Shown here: positions 27,796 through 37,037 of the stretch, piece after piece
Numbering within the stretch: position 1 is the stretch's first letter
How the letters are laid out: each line of letters begins with the position of its first letter
Assembly: GCA_016841365.1 (NCBI GenBank)
Contig: JAENZI010000012.1
Coordinates: 27,105 to 91,104, forward strand
Direction of reading: 5' to 3'
Length of the DNA stretch: 64,000 nucleotides
DNA from: Anaerolineaceae bacterium
GTDB taxonomy: Bacteria > Chloroflexota > Anaerolineae > Anaerolineales > Anaerolineaceae
Notes under the pieces: generated by a model
Seen by the model: only the letters and a program-made list of their open reading frames with translations
Told to the model about the DNA's origin: nothing
Databases searched by the model: none
Translations under genes and position numbers: made by a program

Positions 27796-28707
27796 ATGAA
27801 TCTAAAAGAAAAATCGACGAGCTTCATACAAACTATTAAGACCTTCTACCGCCGGGTGGACTCATTCACCGGGGGTGTATTGGGCATTATCCGCAGGGCA
27901 GTGCAGCGATTTACGGCAGAAAGAGGGGCAGAAACAGCAGCCAGCCTGGCGTATTATGCTTTTTTCTCTATATTCCCCATGATGCTGGTGTTTATTGCTA
28001 TCGCCAGTTTCTTTGTCGACCGGAATGTGGTGCAATCGCAGCTTTTAAACTTGCTGCAAGGCATCATCCCTGGGGTGGAAGAGGTGATCATCGCCAATAT
28101 TGAACGGGTGCTGCGATTGCGCGGTGCTGTGACGCTGATCGCCGTAATTTCTCTGACCTGGTCAGCGACCAGTGTGTTTAACATCCTCGCTAAAAACATC
28201 AATCGGGCGTTTCCCCATGCAAACGTCCCGGATTTCTTTAAGGGGCGCTTGCTGGGTTTCTTCATGATCTTAGGTTTAGGGTTGCTTTTGCTGCTTTCCC
28301 TGGTGGCTTCTACGCTTTCGGGGTTGATTCCGGTGATCAATATTCCACTGAATGGACGGCCGCTGCATGAAACCTTTTTATGGCAGCTGGGCGCATTTCT
28401 GATCCCTGTTGTGGTGAATATGTTGATGTTCTGGGCACTGTATATGTGGGTGCCGTCGGTAAAAGTCAGCCGGAAGGCAGCCCTGATCGGCGCAGCTTTT
28501 GCCGGTGTGATATGGGAACTGCTCAACAACGCGTTTGGTTGGTATCTCAGCAGCGGGCTTTCACAGTACCGACTGGTCTACGGCTCTTTAGGGACGATCG
28601 TTGCGCTGCTGTTTTGGATCTATCTGACTTCTACGATTGTCCTCTTGGGGGCGCATTTGACAGCCTCGATTCAAATGGCAGCGAAGACCAAAGATGATGA
28701 AGAATGA
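27796..28707 (+). CDS. YihY/BrkB-family membrane protein
   Basis: A 303-aa protein with six hydrophobic segments. The family signature AASLAYYAFFSIFPMMLVFIAI lies near residue 50, and TWSATSVFNILAKNINRAF and YGSLGTIVALLFWIYLTSTIVLLGAHLTA follow. Members were once called ribonuclease BN but are now regarded as membrane proteins of unclear function. A TATAAT occurs about 55 bases upstream. Its end overlaps pxpB by 14 bases. Confidence 0.88.
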   Translation: MNLKEKSTSFIQTIKTFYRRVDSFTGGVLGIIRRAVQRFTAERGAETAASLAYYAFFSIFPMMLVFIAIASFFVDRNVVQSQLLNLLQGIIPGVEEVIIANIERVLRLRGAVTLIAVISLTWSATSVFNILAKNINRAFPHANVPDFFKGRLLGFFMILGLGLLLLLSLVASTLSGLIPVINIPLNGRPLHETFLWQLGAFLIPVVVNMLMFWALYMWVPSVKVSRKAALIGAAFAGVIWELLNNAFGWYLSSGLSQYRLVYGSLGTIVALLFWIYLTSTIVLLGAHLTASIQMAAKTKDDEE

Positions 28708-29383
28708 TCCGGTACCCCTCCCATTGCGATTTTCACCTGTGGGGGAGTGCGCTTTATTGGTAGAGCTGGGGGATGAAATTCTTCTTGATACCTGCCGACA
28801 GGTGTGGGGTTTGGATCGTCAGATGCGGCAGGAACCTTTGAGGGGTGTCGATTTCTGGGTGCCGGCATACACCAGCCTGCTGGTCCATTATGACCCATGC
28901 GTGGTGACGCCTGCACAGGTGCGTTCCTGGATTGAAGCCAGCTCACACGGAAAACAACTCTCAAGTGCGGATCAACCGAATCGAGTCGTAATTCCAGTTC
29001 GGTATGGCGGCGAGTCTGGCCCCGATCTTGATTCTGTTGCCAAAGCGCATGATCTTACACCAGCACAGGTCGTGGAAAAACACACTCAGCCGGTTTACCG
29101 GGTGGGGATGATGGGTTTTATGCCCGGGTTTGCCTACTTGATGGGCCTTGACCCGGTCCTTGCTACCCCCCGGCGTGATACGCCCCGTACGTTTGTGCCT
29201 GCCGGTTCGGTGGGGATCGCCAGCAATCAAACCGGGGTTTATCCGTTGGAGTCTCCGGGCGGCTGGCAGATCATCGGACGGACAGAACTCAGCTTATTCA
29301 ACCCGTCTAAACAAGCGCCATTCTTACTTTCTCCCGGTGATGAAGTTCAATTTGTTGCTTTGAAGGATGGTGCCGTTTTATGA
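28694..29383 (+). CDS. pxpB: 5-oxoprolinase subunit PxpB
   Basis: One of three subunits of the ATP-dependent bacterial 5-oxoprolinase that opens the 5-oxoproline ring to glutamate. The KipI-like domain has AYTSLLVHYD, VEKHTQPVYRVGMMGFMPGFAYLMG and RVFVPAGSVGIA-like TFVPAGSVGIASNQTGVYP plus PGGWQIIGRT. The product is 229 aa. It overlaps pxpC by 4 bases and YihY by 14. Confidence 0.92.
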   Translation: MMKNDPVPLPLRFSPVGECALLVELGDEILLDTCRQVWGLDRQMRQEPLRGVDFWVPAYTSLLVHYDPCVVTPAQVRSWIEASSHGKQLSSADQPNRVVIPVRYGGESGPDLDSVAKAHDLTPAQVVEKHTQPVYRVGMMGFMPGFAYLMGLDPVLATPRRDTPRTFVPAGSVGIASNQTGVYPLESPGGWQIIGRTELSLFNPSKQAPFLLSPGDEVQFVALKDGAVL

Positions 29384-30336
29384 GCCTGTATGTGGAGGAT
29401 GCTGCACTGATCATGTCCGTGCAGGATGCGGGGCGCACCGGCTATCAGCGCTTCGGCATGCCCGTTTCAGGGCCGATGGATTGGCGGGCGCATAGGAGCG
29501 CGAACCTTCTAGCCGGCAATTCTGGTGGAAGTGCATGTATTGAAATAGGTTTTTCATCCTGCCAGGTGATCATAGAGAGAGATACGTTACTCAGCGTTTG
29601 CGGCGCTGGCTTTAATCTCTCGGTGAACGGGCGGGAATTGCCTATGTGGACGGCAGCGATCGCCAAGAGCGGGGACATATTGCGATTAGAAAAAATTGAT
29701 GGCGGGAGTTGGGTTTACCTGGCGGTTGCAGGAGGGTTTGAGACCCCTGTTTGGCTTGATTCTCGCAGTGTCTTTCCGCGAGCGGGGTTAGGACATTTGC
29801 TCACTGCCGGTGAACGATTACCTATTTCAGTCCTGTCAGACCAGAAAAGGCTGTTAGCAGGCAGGTCATTTCCGCTTACTGAAAGGCCGGCTTACAGTCA
29901 GACCCCAACGATCAGTGTTATTCCGGGTCCGCATCAAGACCGGTTTACGGCAGAAACTTTTGAAGCATTCTTTAGAGAGGAATACCGTTTGAGCCACCAA
30001 TCGGACCGGATGGGTTACCGGCTTAAGGGCAAACCTCTTGCCCACAAACGCGGGGCAGATCTTGTTTCGCAAGGCATGGCGTTAGGCCAAATCCAGGTGC
30101 CGGCAGACGGACAACCGATTGTGATGATGCCCGATCACCCCACGACAGGCGGGTATACCAGTATTGGCACGATTGCGAGAGCGGACCTGCCGCTTTTGGC
30201 GCAGGCGCAACCCGAGCGTTCCGTGATCCGCTTCAGGCGGGTTGACACTACCACTGCTGCCCAGGAATTATTACGGATTAATCAATCGCTCAGTGCGGAT
30301 ATTTTTTCACAGGAGGACTCATGGATGGGACTTTGA
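29380..30336 (+). CDS. pxpC: 5-oxoprolinase subunit PxpC
   Basis: Biotin-dependent-carboxylase-like (KipA) subunit of 5-oxoprolinase. It has SVQDAGRTGYQRFGMPVSGPMD at the start, then IEIG, YLAVAGGF and the late SDRMGYRLKG and PDHPTTGGYTSIGTI motifs. It is 318 aa and overlaps pxpB by 4 bases and pxpA by 16 bases, so all three subunits are made from one message. Confidence 0.92.
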   Translation: MSLYVEDAALIMSVQDAGRTGYQRFGMPVSGPMDWRAHRSANLLAGNSGGSACIEIGFSSCQVIIERDTLLSVCGAGFNLSVNGRELPMWTAAIAKSGDILRLEKIDGGSWVYLAVAGGFETPVWLDSRSVFPRAGLGHLLTAGERLPISVLSDQKRLLAGRSFPLTERPAYSQTPTISVIPGPHQDRFTAETFEAFFREEYRLSHQSDRMGYRLKGKPLAHKRGADLVSQGMALGQIQVPADGQPIVMMPDHPTTGGYTSIGTIARADLPLLAQAQPERSVIRFRRVDTTTAAQELLRINQSLSADIFSQEDSWMGL

Positions 30337-31076
30337 AAGTGGATTTGAATTGTGACCTTGGCGAAAGTTTTGGACGGTACACCCTCGGTCAGGATGCTGA
30401 GATTATGGCTTATATCACCTCGGCAAATATTGCCTGTGGTTTTCACGCCGGTGACCCGGATGTGATGGCTCATACGGTAGAACTGGCTAAGCAGAACGGT
30501 GTTGCAATTGGTGCACACCCCGGCTACCCTGACTTGCAGGGTTTTGGCCGGCGAGGAATGGTGATGGGTGCAGGTGAAATTAACCGGATGATCACTTACC
30601 AGCTTGGGGCGCTTGACGCCTTTACCAGGGGGGCTGGTCAGCACATGGTGCATGTTAAACCGCATGGCGCGCTGTATAACTTGGCTTCACAAGATTTTGA
30701 AACAGCAGATGCGATTGCACGTGCGGTTCAGCTTTTCGACCCGAACCTGATCCTTGTTGGTTTGGCGGGCTCGGAATTGATCCGGTCTGGAACCCTGCTC
30801 GGAATGCGCGTCGCAAATGAGGGATTCCCGGATAGGGCTTATCTTGCGGATGGGCAGTTAATGCCCAGAAATCAGCCAGGGGCAGTTCTTACCGATGAAT
30901 TAGCAGTGGCTGAGAATGCCCTGAGGTTGGTGGTTGAGGGTATTGTGGTCAATGGGGAAAGAATAAAGATTGCTACGCTCTGCCTGCACGGGGACAACCC
31001 CAAGGCAGTCCACAACGCGATCAAGGTGCGAGAGGTTCTGCTGGCCGAAGGTATTGAAATTTGTTCCATCGCATAA
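30321..31076 (+). CDS. pxpA: 5-oxoprolinase subunit PxpA
   Basis: LamB/YcsF-family subunit of 5-oxoprolinase. DLNCDLGESFGRY lies near the N-terminus, followed by SANIACGFHAGDP, GVAIGAHPGYPDLQGFGRR, HVKPHGALYN and the C-terminal TLCLHGDNP. 251 aa is standard. CAGGAGGAC precedes the ATG. It completes the pxpBCA operon. Confidence 0.95.
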   Translation: MDGTLKVDLNCDLGESFGRYTLGQDAEIMAYITSANIACGFHAGDPDVMAHTVELAKQNGVAIGAHPGYPDLQGFGRRGMVMGAGEINRMITYQLGALDAFTRGAGQHMVHVKPHGALYNLASQDFETADAIARAVQLFDPNLILVGLAGSELIRSGTLLGMRVANEGFPDRAYLADGQLMPRNQPGAVLTDELAVAENALRLVVEGIVVNGERIKIATLCLHGDNPKAVHNAIKVREVLLAEGIEICSIA

Positions 31077-31192
31077 ATTCATTGCTGTGTACCGAGTGAT
31101 GCTTAAAATCCAAAGTGGTCGTGACAATTCGCGCGCATATAATGTGGTAGATTCATAGGTAAACATTATCAACAAGAGGAGCTGATCGACAT

Positions 31193-32353
31193 ATGAACAA
31201 CTTTGTTTATTACAATCCAACGCGGATCGTCTTTGGCAAAGACACCATCAAAAAACTTTCCCAGCTTGTGCCAGAAGGCGCCAAAGTATTGATGTGTTAC
31301 GGCGGCGGATCCATCAAACGCAACGGCGTCTATGACCAGGTAATGGATGCACTGGCAGGCTGGCAGGTGGTGGAATTTGGCGGGATTGAACCGAACCCTG
31401 ATTACGATACGCTCACCAAGGCGATTGACCTTGGCCGCGAGAAGGGCATCGAATTCATTCTAGCAGTAGGCGGCGGCAGCGTGATAGATGGCGCAAAGCT
31501 GGTGGCTGCAGGCATCCGCTATCATCACGGCGAGGCATGGGATATCGTGACCGGCGATAAGAAGGTTCACCTGGGGGAGGCTGTGCCCTTGGGGACTGTT
31601 CTGACACTACCGGCAACCGGTACGGAAATGAATGGCAATTCCGTAATCTCACGGCGAGCCACTGAGGAGAAGCACCCCTGGGCGAGTGAGGCAGTGTATC
31701 CCGTATTTTCGATCCTCGACCCGACCACAACCTATTCACTGCCCGAGCACCAGGTGCGCAACGGCATCGTGGATGCCTATGTGCATGTGATGGAACAATA
31801 TGCCACCTACCCTGTTAATTCACCGTTGCAGGATCGGCAGGCAGAAGCCATCCTGTTGACTTTGCATGAGATCGGTGAAAAGGCGTTGGAAACACCCCCG
31901 GATTATGAAACCCGGGCGAATCTGATGTGGGCAGCGACCAATGCACTCAACAAGCTGATCGCAAAAGGTGTGCCGGAAGATTGGGCAACGCACAGCATTG
32001 GTCATGAGCTGACCGCATTTTATGGCTTAGCGCATGGGGAATCTCTGGCTGTGGTATTGCCGCATCTGCTCTGGCATCAAAGAGAAAAGAAAGCTGAAAA
32101 GCTCGTCCAATTTGGCCAGAGAGTATTTGGCCTGACTGGTGAGCGGGATGAAGTCATCCGCCAGGCAATCGCTGAGATGAGTGCCTTTTTCAACCGGCTC
32201 AAAATGCCCACCAAGCTGACGGACTTTCAGATTGACCCTCATGAGGCAGCAGAGCGCATTCAAGCACGTTTTGAGGAACGCGGCACTTTACTGGGTGAAC
32301 ACGACGATATTACGCCGCAGGAGGTTGCTGAAATCTTGCGGATGAGTCAATAG
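31193..32353 (+). CDS. Iron-containing alcohol dehydrogenase, YqhD/BDH type
   Basis: A 386-aa group III alcohol dehydrogenase. The nicotinamide nucleotide motif is ILAVGGGSVIDGAKL near residue 90. The metal ligands are Asp and His in GIVDAYVHVMEQY near 190-196 and His in the stretch ATHSIGHELTAFYGLAHGE near 265-280. It begins with the typical NFVYYNPTRIVFG. AAGAGGAG stands upstream of the ATG. The physiological aldehyde is unknown. Confidence 0.92.
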   Translation: MNNFVYYNPTRIVFGKDTIKKLSQLVPEGAKVLMCYGGGSIKRNGVYDQVMDALAGWQVVEFGGIEPNPDYDTLTKAIDLGREKGIEFILAVGGGSVIDGAKLVAAGIRYHHGEAWDIVTGDKKVHLGEAVPLGTVLTLPATGTEMNGNSVISRRATEEKHPWASEAVYPVFSILDPTTTYSLPEHQVRNGIVDAYVHVMEQYATYPVNSPLQDRQAEAILLTLHEIGEKALETPPDYETRANLMWAATNALNKLIAKGVPEDWATHSIGHELTAFYGLAHGESLAVVLPHLLWHQREKKAEKLVQFGQRVFGLTGERDEVIRQAIAEMSAFFNRLKMPTKLTDFQIDPHEAAERIQARFEERGTLLGEHDDITPQEVAEILRMSQ

Positions 32354-32361
32354 GTTTATTA

Positions 32362-32400
32362 AAATGAGCTCGATGTTTTGCATCGGGCTCATTTCTTTTT
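32362..32400 (+). terminator. Rho-independent terminator after the alcohol dehydrogenase
   Basis: AATGAGCTCGATG and CATCGGGCTCATT pair over 13 bp with one wobble around TTTTG, followed by TCTTTTT. Confidence 0.88.
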
Positions 32401-32609
32401 GAAGACTTAAAAGATACCTGTTTTAGGTTGATTTTTGAATGAAAGTATGGGTAGCGATAAGTTTTCCAGTATAATTAGGGCTGTATTTATGGAGAAAAGC
32501 TCGGTAAGCGAAAATACGAATAGGATTGACGAAAAAATTTTGATTTATTGACAGTATTGGTAAGCTGAATTGTTGACGTTCAGATCATTTTTGATCACAT
32601 CGAAAACCT

Positions 32610-34280
32610 ATGGAAAATAAAAACTTTTTTAAACGAATGTTTACCGGACGTAAAGGGCGGAAATTAAAAGAATATTTGACGGCATATTTATTTATCGCCC
32701 CATCTACGTTACTCATTTTCATATTTGGCATCTTCCCCGTGGGGTTTGCGCTGTTTGTCAGTTTGCATAAATGGCGCATTAAACGCACTGATATGATCGG
32801 ATTGGATAATTACGTTCGGGCGATTGGCAACCTGGCTTATGTGCTGGTGTTTGCCCTCGGTGTTGGGGCTTTGGTAGGTGTATATTTCTTGATCCGGCGG
32901 ATTATAAAGATGGTCAAAGAAAATGATGACCAGCCCTGGTTGTGCATTTTTCCCGGCTTGCTTTATGCCGCCATAACTGCTGCCTTTCTGAACTGGTTCT
33001 ACCGCGCTTTGCCGGAAGTGCTCGATATTGCCGATAAACTACGCGGGCTTGAAAGAACCCAGGAAGTATTTATGGGTTTGCTGCGAGAAGCTTTGCGTGC
33101 AGAAACCGTTGTGCCTGCCTGGCGGTTGTTCTTGTGGTTACTATTAGCCGGTGTTGTAATCGGTGTTCTTGTTAGGCGTTTTTATCAAAACCGACGAAAT
33201 ATGTCTTATCAGATGTATTTCGCGCTGATATTTGCGGCTTTGGCGGCCGGTGTGGGGCTGCTCTACTATACTTACCAACAAGTCAACCTGGCTTATGTTG
33301 AAGCCATGGCGGAGGGGGTTGACCCTGGCATCTGGCCGCAATTCATCACCATTAGCAGCGGTGCCTTTTTACTGATCCTTGCCTGGATATTGTGGGATCG
33401 GGCGAAGAAAGTTGAATCCAGCGGCAGTTTTGCAGTCCATATTCTGGCCGCGTTGATTTTGCTGGTCGGCGCCTGGCTGTTGATTGGTGAAATCCCGACC
33501 ATTATTGCCTCAGGTGATGAAAATTTGTGGGAGGGCTTGAAGGTAACGGTCTTCTTCTCATTGGGGACGGTGCCGTTCCAATTGATGATCTCGCTTTTCC
33601 TTTCTATACTCTTATTCCAAAAAGTGCGCGGCTCCAATTTTTTCCGCATTGTCTTCTTTATCCCCTACGTCACACCGGGCATCGCCAGTGCGGCGGTCTT
33701 CCAGCAGATGTTTTCAAACCGGCAATCAGCGCCTGTCAACATGGTGCTGCGCTTTTTGGGGATTCCGGCACAGCAGTGGTTATATGAACCGCGCGGGATC
33801 ATCCAGATGTTTGGCGAGATGCTGGGCTTGAATTTACCGGCATGGGCGGCTGGCCCAAGCCTGGCGCTGGCGGTGATCATGCTGCATTCCATCTGGACCT
33901 ATGTCGGGTATGACACTGTGATCTACCTGGCAGGTTTGGGCAACATCCCCAAGGTGATGAATGACCAGGCAGAGGTAGATGGCGCAAATAGCTGGCAAGT
34001 TTTTCGCCATATCACCTTCCCGCTGCTTTCACCCACCACCTATTTTCTTTCGCTGATCGCGATCATCGGCACATTCAAGGCGTTTAACACCATCTGGGTG
34101 TTGCGTTCGAACCTTGCTTTAGGCACAACAGACACCTTCAGTGTGACAATCTTTATTGAATTCTTTGAGAAATTGCGCTACGGATATGCCTCGGCATTAT
34201 CCTTCGTGTTATTTGCAATCATCTTATTCCTGACGTATATTAACAACAAGACACAGGGCAAGAGAGTGTTTTATGGATAA
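32610..34280 (+). CDS. Sugar-type ABC transporter permease (MalF/UgpA type) with extra membrane region
   Basis: First permease of a carbohydrate-type importer. The first helix (about residues 27-48) is followed not by the usual short loop but by about 240 residues with at least five more hydrophobic helices. The standard permease core starts near residue 300 (ENLWEGLKVTVFFSLGTVPFQ). The coupling loop at about 450-470 reads DQAEVDGANSWQVFRHITFPLL. Family members are usually 280-320 aa, or about 500 aa in MalF where the insert is periplasmic. The insert here is largely in the membrane. It overlaps the second permease by 8 bases. Confidence 0.85.
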   Translation: MENKNFFKRMFTGRKGRKLKEYLTAYLFIAPSTLLIFIFGIFPVGFALFVSLHKWRIKRTDMIGLDNYVRAIGNLAYVLVFALGVGALVGVYFLIRRIIKMVKENDDQPWLCIFPGLLYAAITAAFLNWFYRALPEVLDIADKLRGLERTQEVFMGLLREALRAETVVPAWRLFLWLLLAGVVIGVLVRRFYQNRRNMSYQMYFALIFAALAAGVGLLYYTYQQVNLAYVEAMAEGVDPGIWPQFITISSGAFLLILAWILWDRAKKVESSGSFAVHILAALILLVGAWLLIGEIPTIIASGDENLWEGLKVTVFFSLGTVPFQLMISLFLSILLFQKVRGSNFFRIVFFIPYVTPGIASAAVFQQMFSNRQSAPVNMVLRFLGIPAQQWLYEPRGIIQMFGEMLGLNLPAWAAGPSLALAVIMLHSIWTYVGYDTVIYLAGLGNIPKVMNDQAEVDGANSWQVFRHITFPLLSPTTYFLSLIAIIGTFKAFNTIWVLRSNLALGTTDTFSVTIFIEFFEKLRYGYASALSFVLFAIILFLTYINNKTQGKRVFYG

Positions 34281-35148
34281 CAGACAATCACCGAAACAAA
34301 AGAGCCATCTTTTTTCAGTTTCAACCCGAAGGAAGATCGTTACCTATATCATCCTTGGTGTTGGGGCATTTATTTCACTGGTGCCGTTTTTTTGGATGAT
34401 CTCGACATCTGTGATGAGCCTGGGTGAGGCGCTAGGGTCAACCTTTTTCCCTTCAGAGCTGCATTTTGAGAATTACGCAGAAGCCTGGCGCCGGGCACAA
34501 TTTTCGGAATACTTTCTCAACAGCTTTTTAATCACCATCATCACGCTCTCCGGTGAATTGGTGTTTAGCATTTTGGCAGCGTATGCCTTTGCCCGAATTG
34601 ATTTCCCGGGGCGTAATTTTATTTTTACGGTGATGTTAAGCACGATGATGATCCCGGCGATGGTATTTACCATCCCGAACTTCTTAACGGTTACCTGGCT
34701 GGGACGGATCACGAGCATTCCTTGGATCAACAACTGGCCAGCGCTGACCATCCCGTTTATGGGCAGCATCTTCTCGATCTTTATGCTTCGCCAGTTTTTC
34801 GCCCAGGTGCCCGATGAGCTTTACGACTCCGCTCAAATTGACGGCGCGGGTCACCTGCGGTTTCTCTTGCAGGTTGTACTGCCACTTTCCAAGGCACCAG
34901 TGATGGTGATCATCGTTTTGTCCTTTATAGGCACCTGGAACTCTTTAGCCTGGCCGATGCTGGTGACCAATACGCCGGATTGGCGGCCGATTTCCGTCGG
35001 CTTGATGAACTTTGTCAATGAGGCTGGCCAGGAGATCAACCTCACCATGGCTGGCGCTTTTATCACGATTGTTCCCATCCTGATCATTTACTTCTTTACG
35101 CAAAAGCAGTTCACTGAGAGTATTGCCAGATCAGGGTTAAAAGGATAA
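34273..35148 (+). CDS. Sugar-type ABC transporter permease (MalG/UgpE type)
   Basis: Second permease, 291 aa with six helices. The coupling loop at about 185-205 reads LYDSAQIDGAGHLRFLLQVVLPL. The start ATG lies within the end of the first permease. The ATPase for this importer is not in the window; importers of this type often share one MsmK/UgpC-like ATPase encoded elsewhere. Confidence 0.9.
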   Translation: MDNRQSPKQKSHLFSVSTRRKIVTYIILGVGAFISLVPFFWMISTSVMSLGEALGSTFFPSELHFENYAEAWRRAQFSEYFLNSFLITIITLSGELVFSILAAYAFARIDFPGRNFIFTVMLSTMMIPAMVFTIPNFLTVTWLGRITSIPWINNWPALTIPFMGSIFSIFMLRQFFAQVPDELYDSAQIDGAGHLRFLLQVVLPLSKAPVMVIIVLSFIGTWNSLAWPMLVTNTPDWRPISVGLMNFVNEAGQEINLTMAGAFITIVPILIIYFFTQKQFTESIARSGLKG

Positions 35149-35251
35149 CCTTTAAATCGAACCATTCAAAGGAGGTGGAACGGTAAAAAATATAATTTCT
35201 AAATTTAACGATGACAAGACAAATCAACTGTTATAAGGAGATGAAGAAACA

Positions 35252-36685
35252 ATGAAAAAAACCAGTATTTTAGTAAGTATCGTTTTGGTGTTGACCTTCG
35301 TGTTAGCCGCATGTGCCCCACAGGCGACACCCGAACCAACACAACCGCCAGTTGAAGAAACTGAAGAGGTTGAAGAACCTGCCGAACCGGAAGAAACCGA
35401 AGAGGTTGAAGAACCTGCTGAACCTGAAGAAACAGAAGAAGTTGAAGAAGCACCTGCTTTTGAAGGTGTCACTGTTCAATTCTGGCATGTTTACTCAGAT
35501 GAACCGGGTGAGGGTTTGCAGGCACTGGTGGATGAATTCAATGAGACCAATGAATATGGCATCTTCGTTGAAGCACTCAACCAGGGTAATTATGGCGACG
35601 TGGAAGATAAAGTCAATGCCGGTATTCAATCTGGTGACCTGCCCGATGTCGTCATGGCTTACACCAACGCCCTTGCCGATTGGTATTCCGTCGGCTCAGT
35701 CGCGGACATGAACCCCTATATCAATGACCCTGAGTATGGTCTGACAGAAGATCAGCTAAACGATCTTTATCCGCACCTCAAGGCTGCAGGCTCCACACCT
35801 GACGGCGCCTGGATCGCCTATCCGATGACCCAGTCGGCGAATGTTTTGGTTTACAACTTCACCTGGGCTGAGGAACTTGGCTTTGCTGAACCGCCAGCGA
35901 CGGCTGCTGAATTGGAAGAAGTGATTTGCGCTGCTGCTGCCGATAATGCGACCAAGGGTGCTGATTTTGAAGGCACCGGCGGCTTGGTTTATTACCCGAG
36001 CTCCACAAACTGGCTGCACTTCCTGTATGCTTTTGGCGGCGATGAGCTCAATGAAGATCGCACCGCCTATGATTTCAGCACACAAGAAGCAATTGATACC
36101 TCTATGTACATCCTGGACCTGAAGGAAAAAGGTTGTATCTGGCAGACTGAAAGCTATCCCAATCCTGAACAGGCACAGCGCAAAGCGTTGATCACCATGA
36201 GCTCCACCGCTGGACTGCCCTATTATGAGGCTGCCTTTGCTGATGAGGGCAACGAGGATGAATGGGGCTTCATTGCTGCACCAGGTCCCGATGGCACATT
36301 GGCTGTGAACGCATTCCAGCAGATGTTAGGTGTGATCCCCAGCACCGAGGATGTTGAAATGGCCTCCTGGCTGTTTGTTAAATGGCTCACATCGCCTGAA
36401 ATTCAGGCACGTTGGGTTCGCATCAGCGGTTACTATGGCACCCAGGTTTCAACCGAGGCGCTTTTGGCAGATTATGCCGAAGAGAACCCCGTGTGGGCGA
36501 CCGGTGTGCAGTTGGCTGCTATTGGCCCATCAGAGCCACAGACCTTCCCCGCATGGTCATCCGTGCGCCGGACGATCAATGACATGGCTGCGGAACTTTA
36601 CAATGCCACGGATCAAGCTGCGGTTGAAGGTATTTTGGCCACTTTAACCGAAACAGCAAATGAGCTGGTAGAAGAAGTTCAGTAG
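35252..36685 (+). CDS. ABC transporter substrate-binding lipoprotein, family 1 (sugar type)
   Basis: Extracellular solute-binding protein of the SBP_bac_1 family. The lipobox is VLAAC with Cys near residue 21. A Glu/Pro/Thr linker made of a 12-residue repeat (EETEEVEEPAEP, almost three copies) spans about residues 34-67, then the binding domain starts at VTVQFWHVYSD. ATAAGGAGATG stands upstream of the ATG. Unusually the binding protein follows the two permeases rather than preceding them. Ligand unknown, probably a sugar. Confidence 0.9.
   Translation: MKKTSILVSIVLVLTFVLAACAPQATPEPTQPPVEETEEVEEPAEPEETEEVEEPAEPEETEEVEEAPAFEGVTVQFWHVYSDEPGEGLQALVDEFNETNEYGIFVEALNQGNYGDVEDKVNAGIQSGDLPDVVMAYTNALADWYSVGSVADMNPYINDPEYGLTEDQLNDLYPHLKAAGSTPDGAWIAYPMTQSANVLVYNFTWAEELGFAEPPATAAELEEVICAAAADNATKGADFEGTGGLVYYPSSTNWLHFLYAFGGDELNEDRTAYDFSTQEAIDTSMYILDLKEKGCIWQTESYPNPEQAQRKALITMSSTAGLPYYEAAFADEGNEDEWGFIAAPGPDGTLAVNAFQQMLGVIPSTEDVEMASWLFVKWLTSPEIQARWVRISGYYGTQVSTEALLADYAEENPVWATGVQLAAIGPSEPQTFPAWSSVRRTINDMAAELYNATDQAAVEGILATLTETANELVEEVQ
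35354..35453 (+). repeat. 36-bp tandem repeat coding the acidic linker
   Basis: Units at 35354-35389, 35390-35425 and a partial one at 35426-35453 differ mostly at third codon positions. They code for the Glu/Pro-rich spacer behind the lipobox. Confidence 0.75.
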
Positions 36686-36721
36686 AATCAACCGCAAAAG
36701 ACTTGCGGAAGCGTAGAAATC

Positions 36722-36748
36722 AAAACACCCTCCGGAATTTCTGGGGGG
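36722..36748 (+). terminator. Rho-independent terminator after the sugar ABC operon
   Basis: AAAACACCCTCCGG and CTGGGGGGTGTTTT pair imperfectly around AATTT and run into seven T. Confidence 0.75.
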
Positions 36749-37037
36749 TGTTTTTTTGATGTGACTTATGTGGATTTTGAGCCAATTTATTGGGGGCCAG
36801 TTTTGACATGCTAACCTTTTGAGACTCGGATTTATTAAACTGTTGCTTGATAAACCTTAACATGTTCTTAAGCCAAAGGCCGGATAAATGCTTTATACTG
36901 TAACCATTGAAATGCAGTGACAAACATTTCAATACAAGATTCTTATAAACTTTTCTCTCCTTTTGGTTTAGAGGCTCCTTCCGAAAACCACCAGCGGGTG
37001 ACCCAATCAGTCACCCGCTGGTGTATTTAAGGGCAAA
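36749..37037. other. Gene-free stretch with a strong hairpin
   Basis: No gene found. A perfect 13-bp inverted repeat (36989-37001 with 37011-37023, arm CACCAGCGGGTGA, 9-base loop) lies just downstream of the minus-strand flavodoxin gene. Read on the minus strand it is followed by GGTTTTC, so it probably serves as that gene's terminator. Confidence 0.6.
36986..37023 (-). terminator. Probable terminator of the flavodoxin gene
   Basis: The 13-bp perfect stem-loop described for this stretch; minus-strand 3' flank GTTTTC is only a short T run, so termination efficiency is uncertain. Confidence 0.55.

Noticed and set aside
31120..31150. Promoter with TATAAT before the alcohol dehydrogenase
   Set aside because: A TATAAT is present, but the nearest -35-like word (GTGACA) is only 11 bases away, so I could not support a promoter.
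35354..35453. CRISPR-like repeats
   Set aside because: The repeats are contiguous without spacers and lie inside the coding frame of a lipoprotein linker.
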